Shown piece by piece: positions 26,220 to 34,322 of a DNA stretch of 64,000 nt. Origin of the DNA: JAGDZR01 sp049115695 (GTDB lineage: Bacteria > Bacteroidota > Bacteroidia > Cytophagales > Cyclobacteriaceae). Positions within the stretch are counted from its first letter, which is position 1. The number at the start of each line of letters is the position of its first letter. Below the pieces are notes generated by a model. The model had not been told where the DNA came from, ran no database searches, and saw only the letters and a program-made list of their open reading frames with translations. The stretch is taken from the NCBI GenBank assembly GCA_049115695.1, contig JAGDZR010000006.1:310001-374000 (forward strand), in the 5' to 3' direction. Both the position numbers and the translations under genes were made by a program.

Positions 26220-27353
26220 ATGCAAAGACTTCTAAAAACGCTTCTTAAAATGGTTTTATATATAATCGGTCTCATCCTGTTGTTTGCCATTGGGGTGATC
26301 ATCTTCATCAACACCTCACCTCAATTCGGTGGCTCTCCAAATGCTGAAAGTCAATCAATCATTGATCAATCACCCAATTATGAGAATGGTGTATTTCAGA
26401 ATCTGATTGAAACCAAAATGGATATGTCATTTAGCAGTATGATGGGTACTATGGGCGAATATTTATCTGGCAAGAATCAAAAATCACCACCTCAACCACT
26501 ACCAGTTGCATTCGATCAAACCCAAGAGGAAATAGACACAGCAGTATACGTAACCTGGTTTGGACATTCGGCTGTTCTATTAGAGATAGAAGATAAAAAA
26601 ATCCTTTTGGACCCAATGTTGGGAGATGCTGCAGCACCTGTTTCATTTATGACCAAGCGGTTTAACTACACTTCTCCAATTAAGCTAAGTTCAATCACTG
26701 ACATTGATGCTGTTCTGATTTCACATGATCATTATGATCACCTGGATTATCCCACAATAAGTGCCCTAAAAGATAAAGTTGGTCATTTTTACACGCCTCT
26801 GGCCGTTGGAGCACATCTTGAAAGTTGGGGAGTAGATGCCAACCGCATAACTGAATTGGATTGGTGGCAGTCAGGTCAATTTGGTGATTTGACATTCACC
26901 TGTACACCAAGTCGACATTTTTCAGGAAGAGGTGTGACAGATCGTAACAGCACTCAATGGGGGAGCTGGGTTATTGAGGGTAAGAAGTCAAAGATCTATT
27001 TTTCAGGAGACAGTGGATATGGGCCTCATTTCAAAGAGATAGGAGATCGTTTCGGTCCATTTGACTTTGTGATGATGGAATGTGGTCAATACCATAAAAA
27101 CTGGGCTGCCATCCACATGATGCCTGAAGAAACCGTGCAAGCTGGAAGAGATGTAAAAACCGAAAAGCTCATGCCCATTCATTGGGGCGCCTTCAATCTC
27201 TCACTACATAGCTGGACCGACCCAGTCGTCAGGGCCCAAAAGGCAGCTGAAAGTACTGACGTCCAGTTTGTAACCCCAATCATTGGAGATCGCTTCAACA
27301 TTTATGGAGCGCTACCGCAGACTAAATGGTGGGAAGCAATTAACCGGCCTTAG
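26220..27353 (+). CDS. MBL-fold metallo-hydrolase (UlaG/NAPE-PLD-like)
   Basis: A 377-residue metallo-beta-lactamase-fold hydrolase. The metal site is complete by eye: H169-D-H171-Y-D173-H174, His in CTPSRHFSG, Asp in YFSGDSGYG, and His in MPIHWGAFN. The tail after HWG resembles NAPE-PLD and RomA-like proteins. An N-terminal membrane helix (about 9-30) anchors it or acts as a signal. Substrates of this subgroup are phosphodiesters or lactones and cannot be chosen here. The 3' end overlaps the convergent ACT-domain gene by 14 bases. Confidence 0.88.
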   Translation: MQRLLKTLLKMVLYIIGLILLFAIGVIIFINTSPQFGGSPNAESQSIIDQSPNYENGVFQNLIETKMDMSFSSMMGTMGEYLSGKNQKSPPQPLPVAFDQTQEEIDTAVYVTWFGHSAVLLEIEDKKILLDPMLGDAAAPVSFMTKRFNYTSPIKLSSITDIDAVLISHDHYDHLDYPTISALKDKVGHFYTPLAVGAHLESWGVDANRITELDWWQSGQFGDLTFTCTPSRHFSGRGVTDRNSTQWGSWVIEGKKSKIYFSGDSGYGPHFKEIGDRFGPFDFVMMECGQYHKNWAAIHMMPEETVQAGRDVKTEKLMPIHWGAFNLSLHSWTDPVVRAQKAAESTDVQFVTPIIGDRFNIYGALPQTKWWEAINRP

Positions 27354-27738
27354 CGATCTCGTTTAAAACTTTCATGGCTTGGTCCCTCTCATCATACCTA
27401 ACAAACAAATGATCATGAAAATAACCTGCAATAACATTACAACTTATGTCGTGATTGGCCAGGGCCGTGGAAAAAAGGGCTGTAAGTCCAACGCTTTCAA
27501 GTGAGGAGTGAACCTTCAAAGTAATCCAAGATGCAATGAAATCATAAGCAATATCATGATGATCAGCGACCATTTTAGGAAGTACCAACGTAATTCCCTC
27601 TTCCTCCTGAATCATTGCTACCCCCTTGCTCATAATGAAGTCCTCTGGTTTCACCAGGGTTGCAAACACATACTGCCCATCTTGCAGTGATGGCTCCATA
27701 TTCCGCTTTAATAATTCAATATTTTTCTCTGCTTCCAT
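27340..27738 (-). CDS. ACT-domain protein (COG3602-like)
   Basis: A 132-residue cytoplasmic protein made of two ACT-like halves. The first is around YVFATLVKPEDFIMSKGVAM and the second around WITLKVHSSLESVGLTALFS to ISCNVIAGYFHDHLFVRYDE, the typical end of the COG3602/ACT_3 group. These proteins probably bind amino acids as regulators, and no enzyme is attached. It stands alone, convergent with the MBL gene and divergent from the next pair. Confidence 0.8.
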   Translation of the reverse strand: MEAEKNIELLKRNMEPSLQDGQYVFATLVKPEDFIMSKGVAMIQEEEGITLVLPKMVADHHDIAYDFIASWITLKVHSSLESVGLTALFSTALANHDISCNVIAGYFHDHLFVRYDERDQAMKVLNEIAKAG

Positions 27739-27807
27739 AAAATATTACTGTTATGAACACACCCAAATACTTGGGAAATCGTAAGATTGCAATGAATTGA
27801 TTAACAA

Positions 27808-28167
27808 ATGGCTGGGCTAAGCAAAATCTTATTTAAAGTAAGAGAAATCATCTATTTGGATTATAGAGGATTGAAGGAAACTGAAATCATTGAGGCACTA
27901 AAAAAGGCCGAAACGCTGGTGCTAAGAGAGAACAAACCCTACTTAACACTGACAAATTTTGATGGTGCTTATGCCACTCCAGGCTTCTTAGAACAAGCCA
28001 ACAAGCTCAGAGAGAAAACAAAACATCTGGCCATCAAGGGAGCCATCGTGGGAATTGAAGGTGCAAAAGGTGTGATACTTTCTGTTTTCAATTCAGCCCT
28101 AAAAGGAAGTGGCATTGTTACTTTTCAAAGTGAAGAAGAAGCAAAAGAATATTTGATAAATGATTGA
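27808..28167 (+). CDS. Small STAS/SpoIIAA-like protein
   Basis: A 119-residue protein with alternating strands and helices (IIYLDYRGLKETEIIEALKK, KPYLTLTNFDGAY, KGAIVGIEGAKGVILSVFNS), like the STAS/SEC14-type small proteins of bacteria. No catalytic site is evident. It overlaps the aminotransferase gene by 8 bases, so the two are translated together and possibly interact. Family assignment is tentative. Confidence 0.6.
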   Translation: MAGLSKILFKVREIIYLDYRGLKETEIIEALKKAETLVLRENKPYLTLTNFDGAYATPGFLEQANKLREKTKHLAIKGAIVGIEGAKGVILSVFNSALKGSGIVTFQSEEEAKEYLIND

Positions 28168-29335
28168 TATCGACCAAGTACGTCAAGACACACCCGGTTG
28201 TCATGATAAGATTTTCATCAATAGTGCTGGTGCAGCACTACCTCCGCGTCAAGTACTCTCTTCCATGAAAGCTTATCTGGAAGAAGAGGAAAGAATAGGT
28301 GGATATGCCCTTGCAGCTAAAATGGCAGACGAGATCAATGGATTTTATATTGAAGCAGCTGCTTTGCTGAACACAAATCCAATAAATATTGCTTTTGCCT
28401 TTAGTGCAACGGATGCCTATGGTAAAGCTTTGTCAGCCATCGACTTCCAATCCAAAGATGTCATCATCACATCAAACGATGATTATGTTTCCAATCAGCT
28501 TGCGTTTCTAAGTCTCGAAAAACGATATGGTGTGGTGATCAAAAGAGTCGAGAATACAGCCAATGGGGGACTGGACATTGGCCATTTATGCAAATTGATC
28601 GAGGAAAAAAAACCAAAACTCATCGCTATCACCCACATTCCTACAAGTCAGGGCTTAATTCAGGATGTACATGCGATAGGACAAATCTGTCAAGCTGAAG
28701 ACATCCTATATCTCGTTGATGCTTGCCAGTCCATTGGTCAGTTGGATGTGGATGTCGCTTCCATTCAATGCGACTTCCTAAGCGCAACCGGGCGCAAATT
28801 CCTGCGTGGACCCAGAGGGACCGGATTACTCTATGTCTCAGACAAGGTGTTGAATTCTGACATGACACCATTATTTATCGATCTGGCGGGAGCTGAATGG
28901 ACCAGCGCAAACGGGTTCAAAGTTGACCAAACATCCAAGCGATTTGAAACATGGGAGCAAAATTTTGCCAATGTAATCGGCCTCAAATCGGCTATTGCCT
29001 ATGCCAGAAAAGTTGGACAGAAACACATTGAATTATACAATGGCGAAATGTGCCGTTCTTTTAGAAATCAAATAGACTCAATAGCTGGTGTTTCACTTCA
29101 TGATCATGGCCCTGAATTATCAAGCATCATCACCATGACCAAGACTGGAGTAGATCGGAACAGGTTTGAGCAAGGGCTGACTGCAAAGAACATTTTCTAT
29201 TCAGTGGTGCAAAGAGGCAATGCTGTAATTGATCTGGATCGTAAAGGAATCGAATGGGCCATCAGACTTTCACCGCATTACTACAATACACCAGAAGAAT
29301 TGGAGGGAGTAGCTGAGGTCATTGAATCACTATAG
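28160..29335 (+). CDS. Aminotransferase class V-fold PLP-dependent enzyme
   Basis: A 391-residue enzyme of the class V (cysteine desulfurase / isopenicillin-N-epimerase-like) group. The PLP lysine is K213 in SATGRKFLRGPRGTGLLYVS, preceded by the pyridine-binding Asp in YLVDACQSIGQ and the His in ITHIPTSQG. The N-terminus has NSAGAALPPRQV, typical of the group. The active-site Cys loop of true cysteine desulfurases is not evident, so a selenocysteine-lyase-like or aminotransferase activity is more likely than NifS/IscS function. It overlaps the STAS-like gene by 8 bases. Confidence 0.88.
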   Translation: MIDIDQVRQDTPGCHDKIFINSAGAALPPRQVLSSMKAYLEEEERIGGYALAAKMADEINGFYIEAAALLNTNPINIAFAFSATDAYGKALSAIDFQSKDVIITSNDDYVSNQLAFLSLEKRYGVVIKRVENTANGGLDIGHLCKLIEEKKPKLIAITHIPTSQGLIQDVHAIGQICQAEDILYLVDACQSIGQLDVDVASIQCDFLSATGRKFLRGPRGTGLLYVSDKVLNSDMTPLFIDLAGAEWTSANGFKVDQTSKRFETWEQNFANVIGLKSAIAYARKVGQKHIELYNGEMCRSFRNQIDSIAGVSLHDHGPELSSIITMTKTGVDRNRFEQGLTAKNIFYSVVQRGNAVIDLDRKGIEWAIRLSPHYYNTPEELEGVAEVIESL

Positions 29336-29456
29336 CAATCACGGCATTCATCCTGGGAGCTCTGTTGCATTTGATAAAATTGGGCAATACGAGCAACATC
29401 GTATTATCAATCAAACGGTACAACAACTAGATATCTTCAATGTATTTACGGACTCA

Positions 29457-30668
29457 CTAGAAATGAAATGCTCCTCCAAATCCAATGGAAAAAGACGAAG
29501 GACTATACGAAATGTCGTTGAGCGCTACGTTGTACTCGGGATATTGATAACCTGGTATGGTGAGGTGAGAAGGAATAATATCAAATCCTGTAGTGATCGC
29601 TATCGATGCATAGGGGGCCAGGTACATGTGTATTCTACCCATTAAAAACATCCCACCCTTCCATTCGGTAAAACGCTCAGAAGCATCTACTTCGCCAATA
29701 TCGGAAAAATGGGAGAAGGTTTTTTCGACTCTGATCCTACTTACAACAGGTCCTCCTCCCACTGATAGACTAAAACCATTAACCTGATCTTTATAAAAAT
29801 GTCGCACCTTATAAAAGTAACTCGGCTTCCACATCAACTGTGCAATACTATTGCTGGCCAGGTCATAGCCAAATATCTCAGGTGTATATCCTGAATAGGT
29901 GTTACCCGTAATATCAAAAGTCATCATCATGCCGATCTCATGGTTTTGCTTTAAGCGTACGCCGAAACCAGCCGTCTGAAAAAATGATATTGCTGGATGA
30001 GGTTCACCATCGTCCCAGCTGGTGTCAAGGTTTCGCTTGAGCATATTCCGGCTGCTACCAGCAACCGCAAAAAGGTACATCTTGTGCGTGATGAATTTTC
30101 CATCAAGCCAGCCCAACCGCTGGGCTCCTCTTTCAGTCAATCGGATTGTCTGAGGAGCTCCAATCGAGTTTTTTATTAGACGTTGTTCGTCCAGCGCTAA
30201 CATTTCGAGCTGACCGTCAATATGTACCGTTTTGTTAAGGAATTTTTGCTGAGCTTTCCAGCCTGCCAAAAATGCCGCCCCGGTACTACCCAATGCTGTT
30301 GGAAATCCTATTAAGATCAATGATCCCGCTGAAGGACCTGCAATAGCAAAGGCGGTTGTACCTACCAATCCAATGGGAAATCCCACTTTCAAAGCCGGAG
30401 TAAGGAAGTTTTGACCACTCAGGTATCGGATAGAGTCAATTTCATGATAGGGTAGCTGAATCACTTCCATGCCAGTAGGCTGAGTTCGGTCAAATAATTG
30501 CAGGGTACCATCCTGATAGTTCATCAAATGACCTCTGACAACACTTCCGTCCATCAAGGTGGCTTTTACACCAACCAACTTTTTATCTTTCGGTGTTGAC
30601 TTTTGAGCGTAAGTAGTTTGTGAAAACATCAGTGCAGACAGCACTAATGGTATAATATGGCGAATCAT
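29457..30668 (-). CDS. Predicted outer-membrane beta-barrel protein
   Basis: A 403-residue protein with a signal peptide ending TTYAQ. Residues about 30-85 form a small Sm/SH3-like beta domain (ATLMDGSVVRGHLMNYQDGT), then a glycine-rich hydrophobic stretch at about 105-150. Residues about 200-403 are alternating strands ending in Phe (FSIGFGGAFHF), as for outer-membrane barrels. I do not recognise the family. It is convergent with the aminotransferase gene (121-base spacer without clear hairpin) and divergent from the NTF2-like gene. Confidence 0.65.
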   Translation of the reverse strand: MIRHIIPLVLSALMFSQTTYAQKSTPKDKKLVGVKATLMDGSVVRGHLMNYQDGTLQLFDRTQPTGMEVIQLPYHEIDSIRYLSGQNFLTPALKVGFPIGLVGTTAFAIAGPSAGSLILIGFPTALGSTGAAFLAGWKAQQKFLNKTVHIDGQLEMLALDEQRLIKNSIGAPQTIRLTERGAQRLGWLDGKFITHKMYLFAVAGSSRNMLKRNLDTSWDDGEPHPAISFFQTAGFGVRLKQNHEIGMMMTFDITGNTYSGYTPEIFGYDLASNSIAQLMWKPSYFYKVRHFYKDQVNGFSLSVGGGPVVSRIRVEKTFSHFSDIGEVDASERFTEWKGGMFLMGRIHMYLAPYASIAITTGFDIIPSHLTIPGYQYPEYNVALNDISYSPSSFSIGFGGAFHF

Positions 30669-30753
30669 AGTAGCGGTTTTAATGAGTAATTGCTAAATCT
30701 GGCGAATCAATTCAGTTATCTAATATACAATAATCTGAGTTGGTAGCAATAGC

Positions 30754-30773
30754 AGTGACATAGGGTTGTCACT
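30754..30773. promoter_or_regulatory. 7-bp palindrome in the divergent spacer (possible operator)
   Basis: AGTGACA (30754-30760) and TGTCACT (30767-30773) are perfect inverted arms around 6 bases. It lies in the 149-base spacer between the barrel protein gene and the NTF2-like gene. The geometry suits a dimeric regulator; the protein is unknown. Confidence 0.35.
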
Positions 30774-30817
30774 CATAAAGATTTCTTTGTCTCATGTTTC
30801 ATGAAAAATCAACTAAA

Positions 30818-31195
30818 ATGACGACAAAAGAAATCGCTGAAAAACTCGTAACGATGTGCAGAACCGGAAATTTCCAGGAACTGTATCAGGAATTATTCTC
30901 GCCCGATATTGTCAACATTGAACCTGAAGGCACACCCAATCATATTACTAAAGGACTGGCTGCACTGCAACAAAAAGGTAAGGAGTGGGACGAGATGATT
31001 ACTGAAGTTCACTCATCGAGTGTTTCTGACCCTGTCGTAGGTGACAGCTACTTCGCCTGCCAAATGAGATTGGAAGCAACTTTCAAGGGTTCTCCTGAAG
31101 TGACAATCCTTGATGAATTATGTGTTTATGAAGTTAGAGATGGGAAGATTGTAAAAGAGCAATTCTTTTATGATCCTGCACCTGCTTTTGCCTGA
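30818..31195 (+). CDS. NTF2-like (SnoaL-type) small protein
   Basis: A 125-residue protein with the SnoaL/NTF2 cone fold: helices MTTKEIAEKLVTMCRTGNFQ, then LYSPDIV-type strand LFSPDIVNIEPEG, and the C-terminal strands ELCVYEVRDGKIVKEQFFYD. Members are small enzymes or ligand-binding proteins, and no catalytic residue stands out. I preferred the ATG at 30818 over an ATG at 30794 because family members begin MTTKEIA. It is a single gene followed by a short hairpin. Confidence 0.75.
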   Translation: MTTKEIAEKLVTMCRTGNFQELYQELFSPDIVNIEPEGTPNHITKGLAALQQKGKEWDEMITEVHSSSVSDPVVGDSYFACQMRLEATFKGSPEVTILDELCVYEVRDGKIVKEQFFYDPAPAFA

Positions 31196-31221
31196 TCAAT
31201 AGGCTTTTAGCTACGCATTGA

Positions 31222-31247
31222 AAGACTGTCGTTAATCAGACAGTCTT
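31222..31247 (+). terminator. Hairpin after the NTF2-like gene
   Basis: A perfect 9-bp stem (31222-31230 with 31239-31247) with an 8-base loop, 26 bases after the stop and before the PadR promoter region. The T tract is weak. Confidence 0.5.
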
Positions 31248-31260
31248 GCTCATCCATATA

Positions 31261-31306
31261 TGTTTTACAACTTAAATACAAATCGTCCGTATATTTGTTT
31301 TACAAA
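31261..31306 (+). promoter_or_regulatory. PadR operator-like palindromes over the promoter of the first PadR gene
   Basis: TTTGT-TTT-ACAAA (31294-31306) is a perfect 5-bp inverted repeat. A related core TGT-TTT-ACA lies at 31261-31269, centres 35 bases apart. The main site overlaps a TATATTTG -7-like element at 31290-31297, 20 bases before the ATG, the usual place for autorepression. The same TTTGTnnnACAAA sequence lies before the second PadR gene. Confidence 0.55.
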
Positions 31307-31316
31307 TCATATAGAT

Positions 31317-31649
31317 ATGGAAAAATCATTTTTAGGTGAATTCGAAGAGTTGGTTCTCACTATGGTCGGTATACTAGGTGATGAAGCCTATGGTAATGCC
31401 ATCGTCCAGGAAGTTGAAACCCAATTAAATCGTCAGGTCAACCTCAGTGCTGTTCACATCACGCTCTATAGGTTAGAGGACAAAGGATTTGTAAGTTCAG
31501 ACATGAGGGGAGCCACCGCCTCTCGCGGTGGAAGAAGAAAACGATATTTTCAAATCACACTTAGTGGCAAACAGTTGTTGAAGGAAATGCAAATGCAACG
31601 TCAAAAGCTTTGGAAGATGCTTCCTCAACTTGATTTTAGTGCAGTATGA
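31317..31649 (+). CDS. PadR family transcriptional regulator
   Basis: A 110-residue winged-helix repressor. It starts with FLGEFEELVLTMVGIL and has the recognition region LSAVHITLYRLEDKGFV (about 42-58) and the wing SRGGRRKRYFQIT (about 67-79), all classic for PadR proteins. It lacks the long C-terminal helical domain and ends shortly after the wing helix, as in PadR-s2 types. I chose the ATG at 31317; a longer in-frame start at 31260 would place the operator inside the gene. Its stop overlaps the permease start (ATGA), so regulator and permease form one operon and it probably represses its own promoter. Confidence 0.93.
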   Translation: MEKSFLGEFEELVLTMVGILGDEAYGNAIVQEVETQLNRQVNLSAVHITLYRLEDKGFVSSDMRGATASRGGRRKRYFQITLSGKQLLKEMQMQRQKLWKMLPQLDFSAV

Positions 31650-34264
31650 CTAACCCATCAAAAGGGATTTTAAGGTTGGTCGAAAGACTACTCCCGGCGC
31701 ATTTGGTGGAAGGCATCATTGGTGATCTTCTTGAGGAATATGCTGTCAATCTTGAAAGCAAAGGAAAATTAAAATCCAGCTTCCAATTCTATTGGACTCT
31801 TCTCCGCTTTTTACATCCATATCTACTGCTAAAAAACAGAAAGGTCAAATCAAATTATCATATGAGTACATTTATCAGTCATTTTAAAACGTCAGGTCGC
31901 AACTTGCTTAAGCATCGCTTCTTCAGCCTGCTCAATCTAATTGGACTATCAGGAGGTTTAGCCGTCGTGTTGCTATCTGTCATCTTCATTTCATCGGAAT
32001 TTAATTTTGACACATTCCATCAAAACGGACAGCTAATTCATAGGCTTTATAACTATCAAATCGATCTCACCACCGAAGAAGAAATTGATGGGACAAAAAG
32101 TGCGATTACACCCGTTCCACTGGGGCCAGATCTCAAGGCCTCCATTCCAGATATCAGACATATGTCGAGATTTGGAAGTAACAGTGCAACGATCGAACTG
32201 AATGAAAACGTGTTTGAAGAAACCATTACAATGGTTGATGAAGCTTTTTTTCAAATGTTCGATTTTCCGATCATCTCAGGTAATAGTAGCTCCCCCCTAA
32301 GTCAACTGAATGCTATCGTCCTGAGCCAAGACAAAGCCAACTCTTATTTTGGAATAGAAAACCCAATTGGTCAAACCCTCCAAATAGGTTTGCGAGATAG
32401 CCTTATTACATTCTCTGTGGCAGCAGTGGTTGACAACATGCAAAATAGCTCATCAGTACCCTTTGATTTTGTAATCCCTTTTGAGATGATGGAAGTAGTC
32501 GTGCCTGACATGAACACTTATAAATTTGCCTTTGTCGAAAACTGGGTGATGCTAGACAAACAACCCGGAGTTGACTTTGAAGACAAACTCAATTTGGCGC
32601 ATGCCAAACACAACCTAACCAAAGGAGACAAACAATGGAAAATAGGCCTTCAACCCCTTGAGAATGTTCATCTAAATACTGATATAATGGGACTGGCAAA
32701 TCAAACTGATAAGTCACGACTCTGGATATTCTCTGGGTTAGCGCTCCTAATCCTTATGATTGTAGTCATCAATTTTGTAACCTCCAGTACCGGACAGTCT
32801 CTAAGCCGCCTCAAGGAGATTTTATTGAGAAAAACACTTGGTGCTGCACGAATCAACCTTGTAATCAATCTTTACTTTGAAGTTTTGTCATTCGTTGCTA
32901 TTGCCACAATGCTAGCGCTGGGTACTGCCTACTTTTCACTTCCATATTTTAACCATCTGTTATCAACTACTTTGACATTGGCTATTACCGTAGAGCAGGC
33001 AACCTATGTCTTCATTGTCATTCTATCCATTACTATCCTTTGCGGTACAACTCAGGTTTCCACACTCTTGACCAGTCAAAAAAAATCTGCAGGATCAGCC
33101 TTCAATCAAGTCCTCATTACTGCCCAGTTTTCAATTTCCATTTTTTTGATTATCGCGGCGCTGGTGATGCGGCAGCAAATGAACTACATGTCAGAAAAAT
33201 CTCTTGGGTTTGATCAGGAAGGGCTTATTGAAATTTCGCTTCATACCACTGATGATCGAAAAAGTGCAAATCAATTGGTTGAACAATTGAAAAATGAGTT
33301 GAGTACATATCCACAAGTTATGGCGGTTGGTGCCTCTATGAACAGTTTCAAAGAGCCCTGGACAGAGCTGGCATTTGCGCAACAAAATGGAGATCCGGTT
33401 AAAATCCATTTTAATCTGGTTGATCCGAATTATGTAGAGACTATGAACATCAAATTAGTTGAAGGATCCGGTTTCACCAATTTAACTGATCAATCGAATC
33501 AAATACTAATTAACAAGAAGTTAGTTGATCTGTTCGGCTGGAAAGACCCTTTGGCACAACAAATTCCCGGGAAAAATTTTGACAAATCTCATCAGATAGT
33601 CGGCGTATTTGAAGACTATCATTTCAGCTCGCTTCATCAGGACATAGGCCCAATGATCCTTGCACTCAATCCTGGTGCCATTCAAAGTGGCATTACCGGA
33701 CTAAACACCTACGTTTGGCCTCCCAATCTTTATCAATTGATAGCAAGAGTGGACCTCAATAACATCGATCAATCTTTAAATATATTAGCAAGTAATTGGG
33801 GGCAACTCAACACAGGCAAACCGTTTGCCTATCGTTTTATTGACGACACAATTGCCCAGCAATATGCTAACGAAAAGAAATGGGGTGAAGCGATGAATTA
33901 TGCTTCACTGTTCACCATTATTACTGCCTGGATGGGACTAATCGGCCTGATCAGGCTTTACCTACAACAAAAAACAAAGGAGATCGGTATTCGAAAAGTG
34001 ATGGGATCGGGCCCTATCCAATTGGGTTCGCTACTGATTCGAAGGTACCTGATCATGTTTGGTATTGCAGTGATGTTAGCCATTCCAACAGTATACTGGT
34101 TCCTCGGCATTTGGCTGTCTAATTTCGCTTATCGGGTTGAAATCTCCTGGCTCTTAGTGATCGGAAGTTGCATGTCGATAGTTGTGTTAATTCTGGCCTC
34201 TGTTGGTACTCAAATTATCAAGGCAACACGTCAAAACCCAATCCATTCACTGAGATACGAGTGA
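31646..34264 (+). CDS. FtsX/MacB-type ABC permease with PadR-linked prefix domain
   Basis: An 872-residue inner-membrane protein. Residues 1-70 are the soluble prefix (LVERLLPAHLVEGIIGDLLE) found in PadR-associated permeases of Cytophagales. Next come a first helix (about 92-112), a MacB-like periplasmic domain, three helices (about 362-470), a second copy (helix about 487-507, periplasmic domain, three helices about 752-860), and the FtsX-type coupling motif KEIGIRKVMGSG (777-788). The protein thus has two FtsX units. No ATPase gene is adjacent, so the nucleotide-binding partner must be elsewhere. The substrate is unknown; lipoprotein or peptide extrusion is typical for MacB relatives. Confidence 0.9.
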   Translation: MTNPSKGILRLVERLLPAHLVEGIIGDLLEEYAVNLESKGKLKSSFQFYWTLLRFLHPYLLLKNRKVKSNYHMSTFISHFKTSGRNLLKHRFFSLLNLIGLSGGLAVVLLSVIFISSEFNFDTFHQNGQLIHRLYNYQIDLTTEEEIDGTKSAITPVPLGPDLKASIPDIRHMSRFGSNSATIELNENVFEETITMVDEAFFQMFDFPIISGNSSSPLSQLNAIVLSQDKANSYFGIENPIGQTLQIGLRDSLITFSVAAVVDNMQNSSSVPFDFVIPFEMMEVVVPDMNTYKFAFVENWVMLDKQPGVDFEDKLNLAHAKHNLTKGDKQWKIGLQPLENVHLNTDIMGLANQTDKSRLWIFSGLALLILMIVVINFVTSSTGQSLSRLKEILLRKTLGAARINLVINLYFEVLSFVAIATMLALGTAYFSLPYFNHLLSTTLTLAITVEQATYVFIVILSITILCGTTQVSTLLTSQKKSAGSAFNQVLITAQFSISIFLIIAALVMRQQMNYMSEKSLGFDQEGLIEISLHTTDDRKSANQLVEQLKNELSTYPQVMAVGASMNSFKEPWTELAFAQQNGDPVKIHFNLVDPNYVETMNIKLVEGSGFTNLTDQSNQILINKKLVDLFGWKDPLAQQIPGKNFDKSHQIVGVFEDYHFSSLHQDIGPMILALNPGAIQSGITGLNTYVWPPNLYQLIARVDLNNIDQSLNILASNWGQLNTGKPFAYRFIDDTIAQQYANEKKWGEAMNYASLFTIITAWMGLIGLIRLYLQQKTKEIGIRKVMGSGPIQLGSLLIRRYLIMFGIAVMLAIPTVYWFLGIWLSNFAYRVEISWLLVIGSCMSIVVLILASVGTQIIKATRQNPIHSLRYE

Positions 34265-34276
34265 TGATGTCTTGGC

Positions 34277-34319
34277 AATCCCTTGGAGTTGAAATCTTTG
34301 ATTTCAACTCCAAGGGATT
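34277..34319. terminator. Perfect 20-bp hairpin between convergent permease genes
   Basis: Arms 34277-34296 and 34300-34319 are exact reverse complements over 20 bp with a 3-base loop, then a T-rich run on the plus strand. It lies between stops at 34264 (+) and 34323 (-) and can terminate both transcripts. Confidence 0.85.
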
Positions 34320-34322
34320 CTT

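Noticed and set aside
28160..29335. Cysteine desulfurase (iscS/sufS)
   Set aside because: The PLP site is of class V type, but the active-site Cys loop is not evident and no Fe-S assembly gene is nearby.
29322..29645. A 107-codon frame in the convergent spacer after the aminotransferase gene
   Set aside because: It overlaps the 3' part of the barrel protein gene and encodes no recognisable domain.
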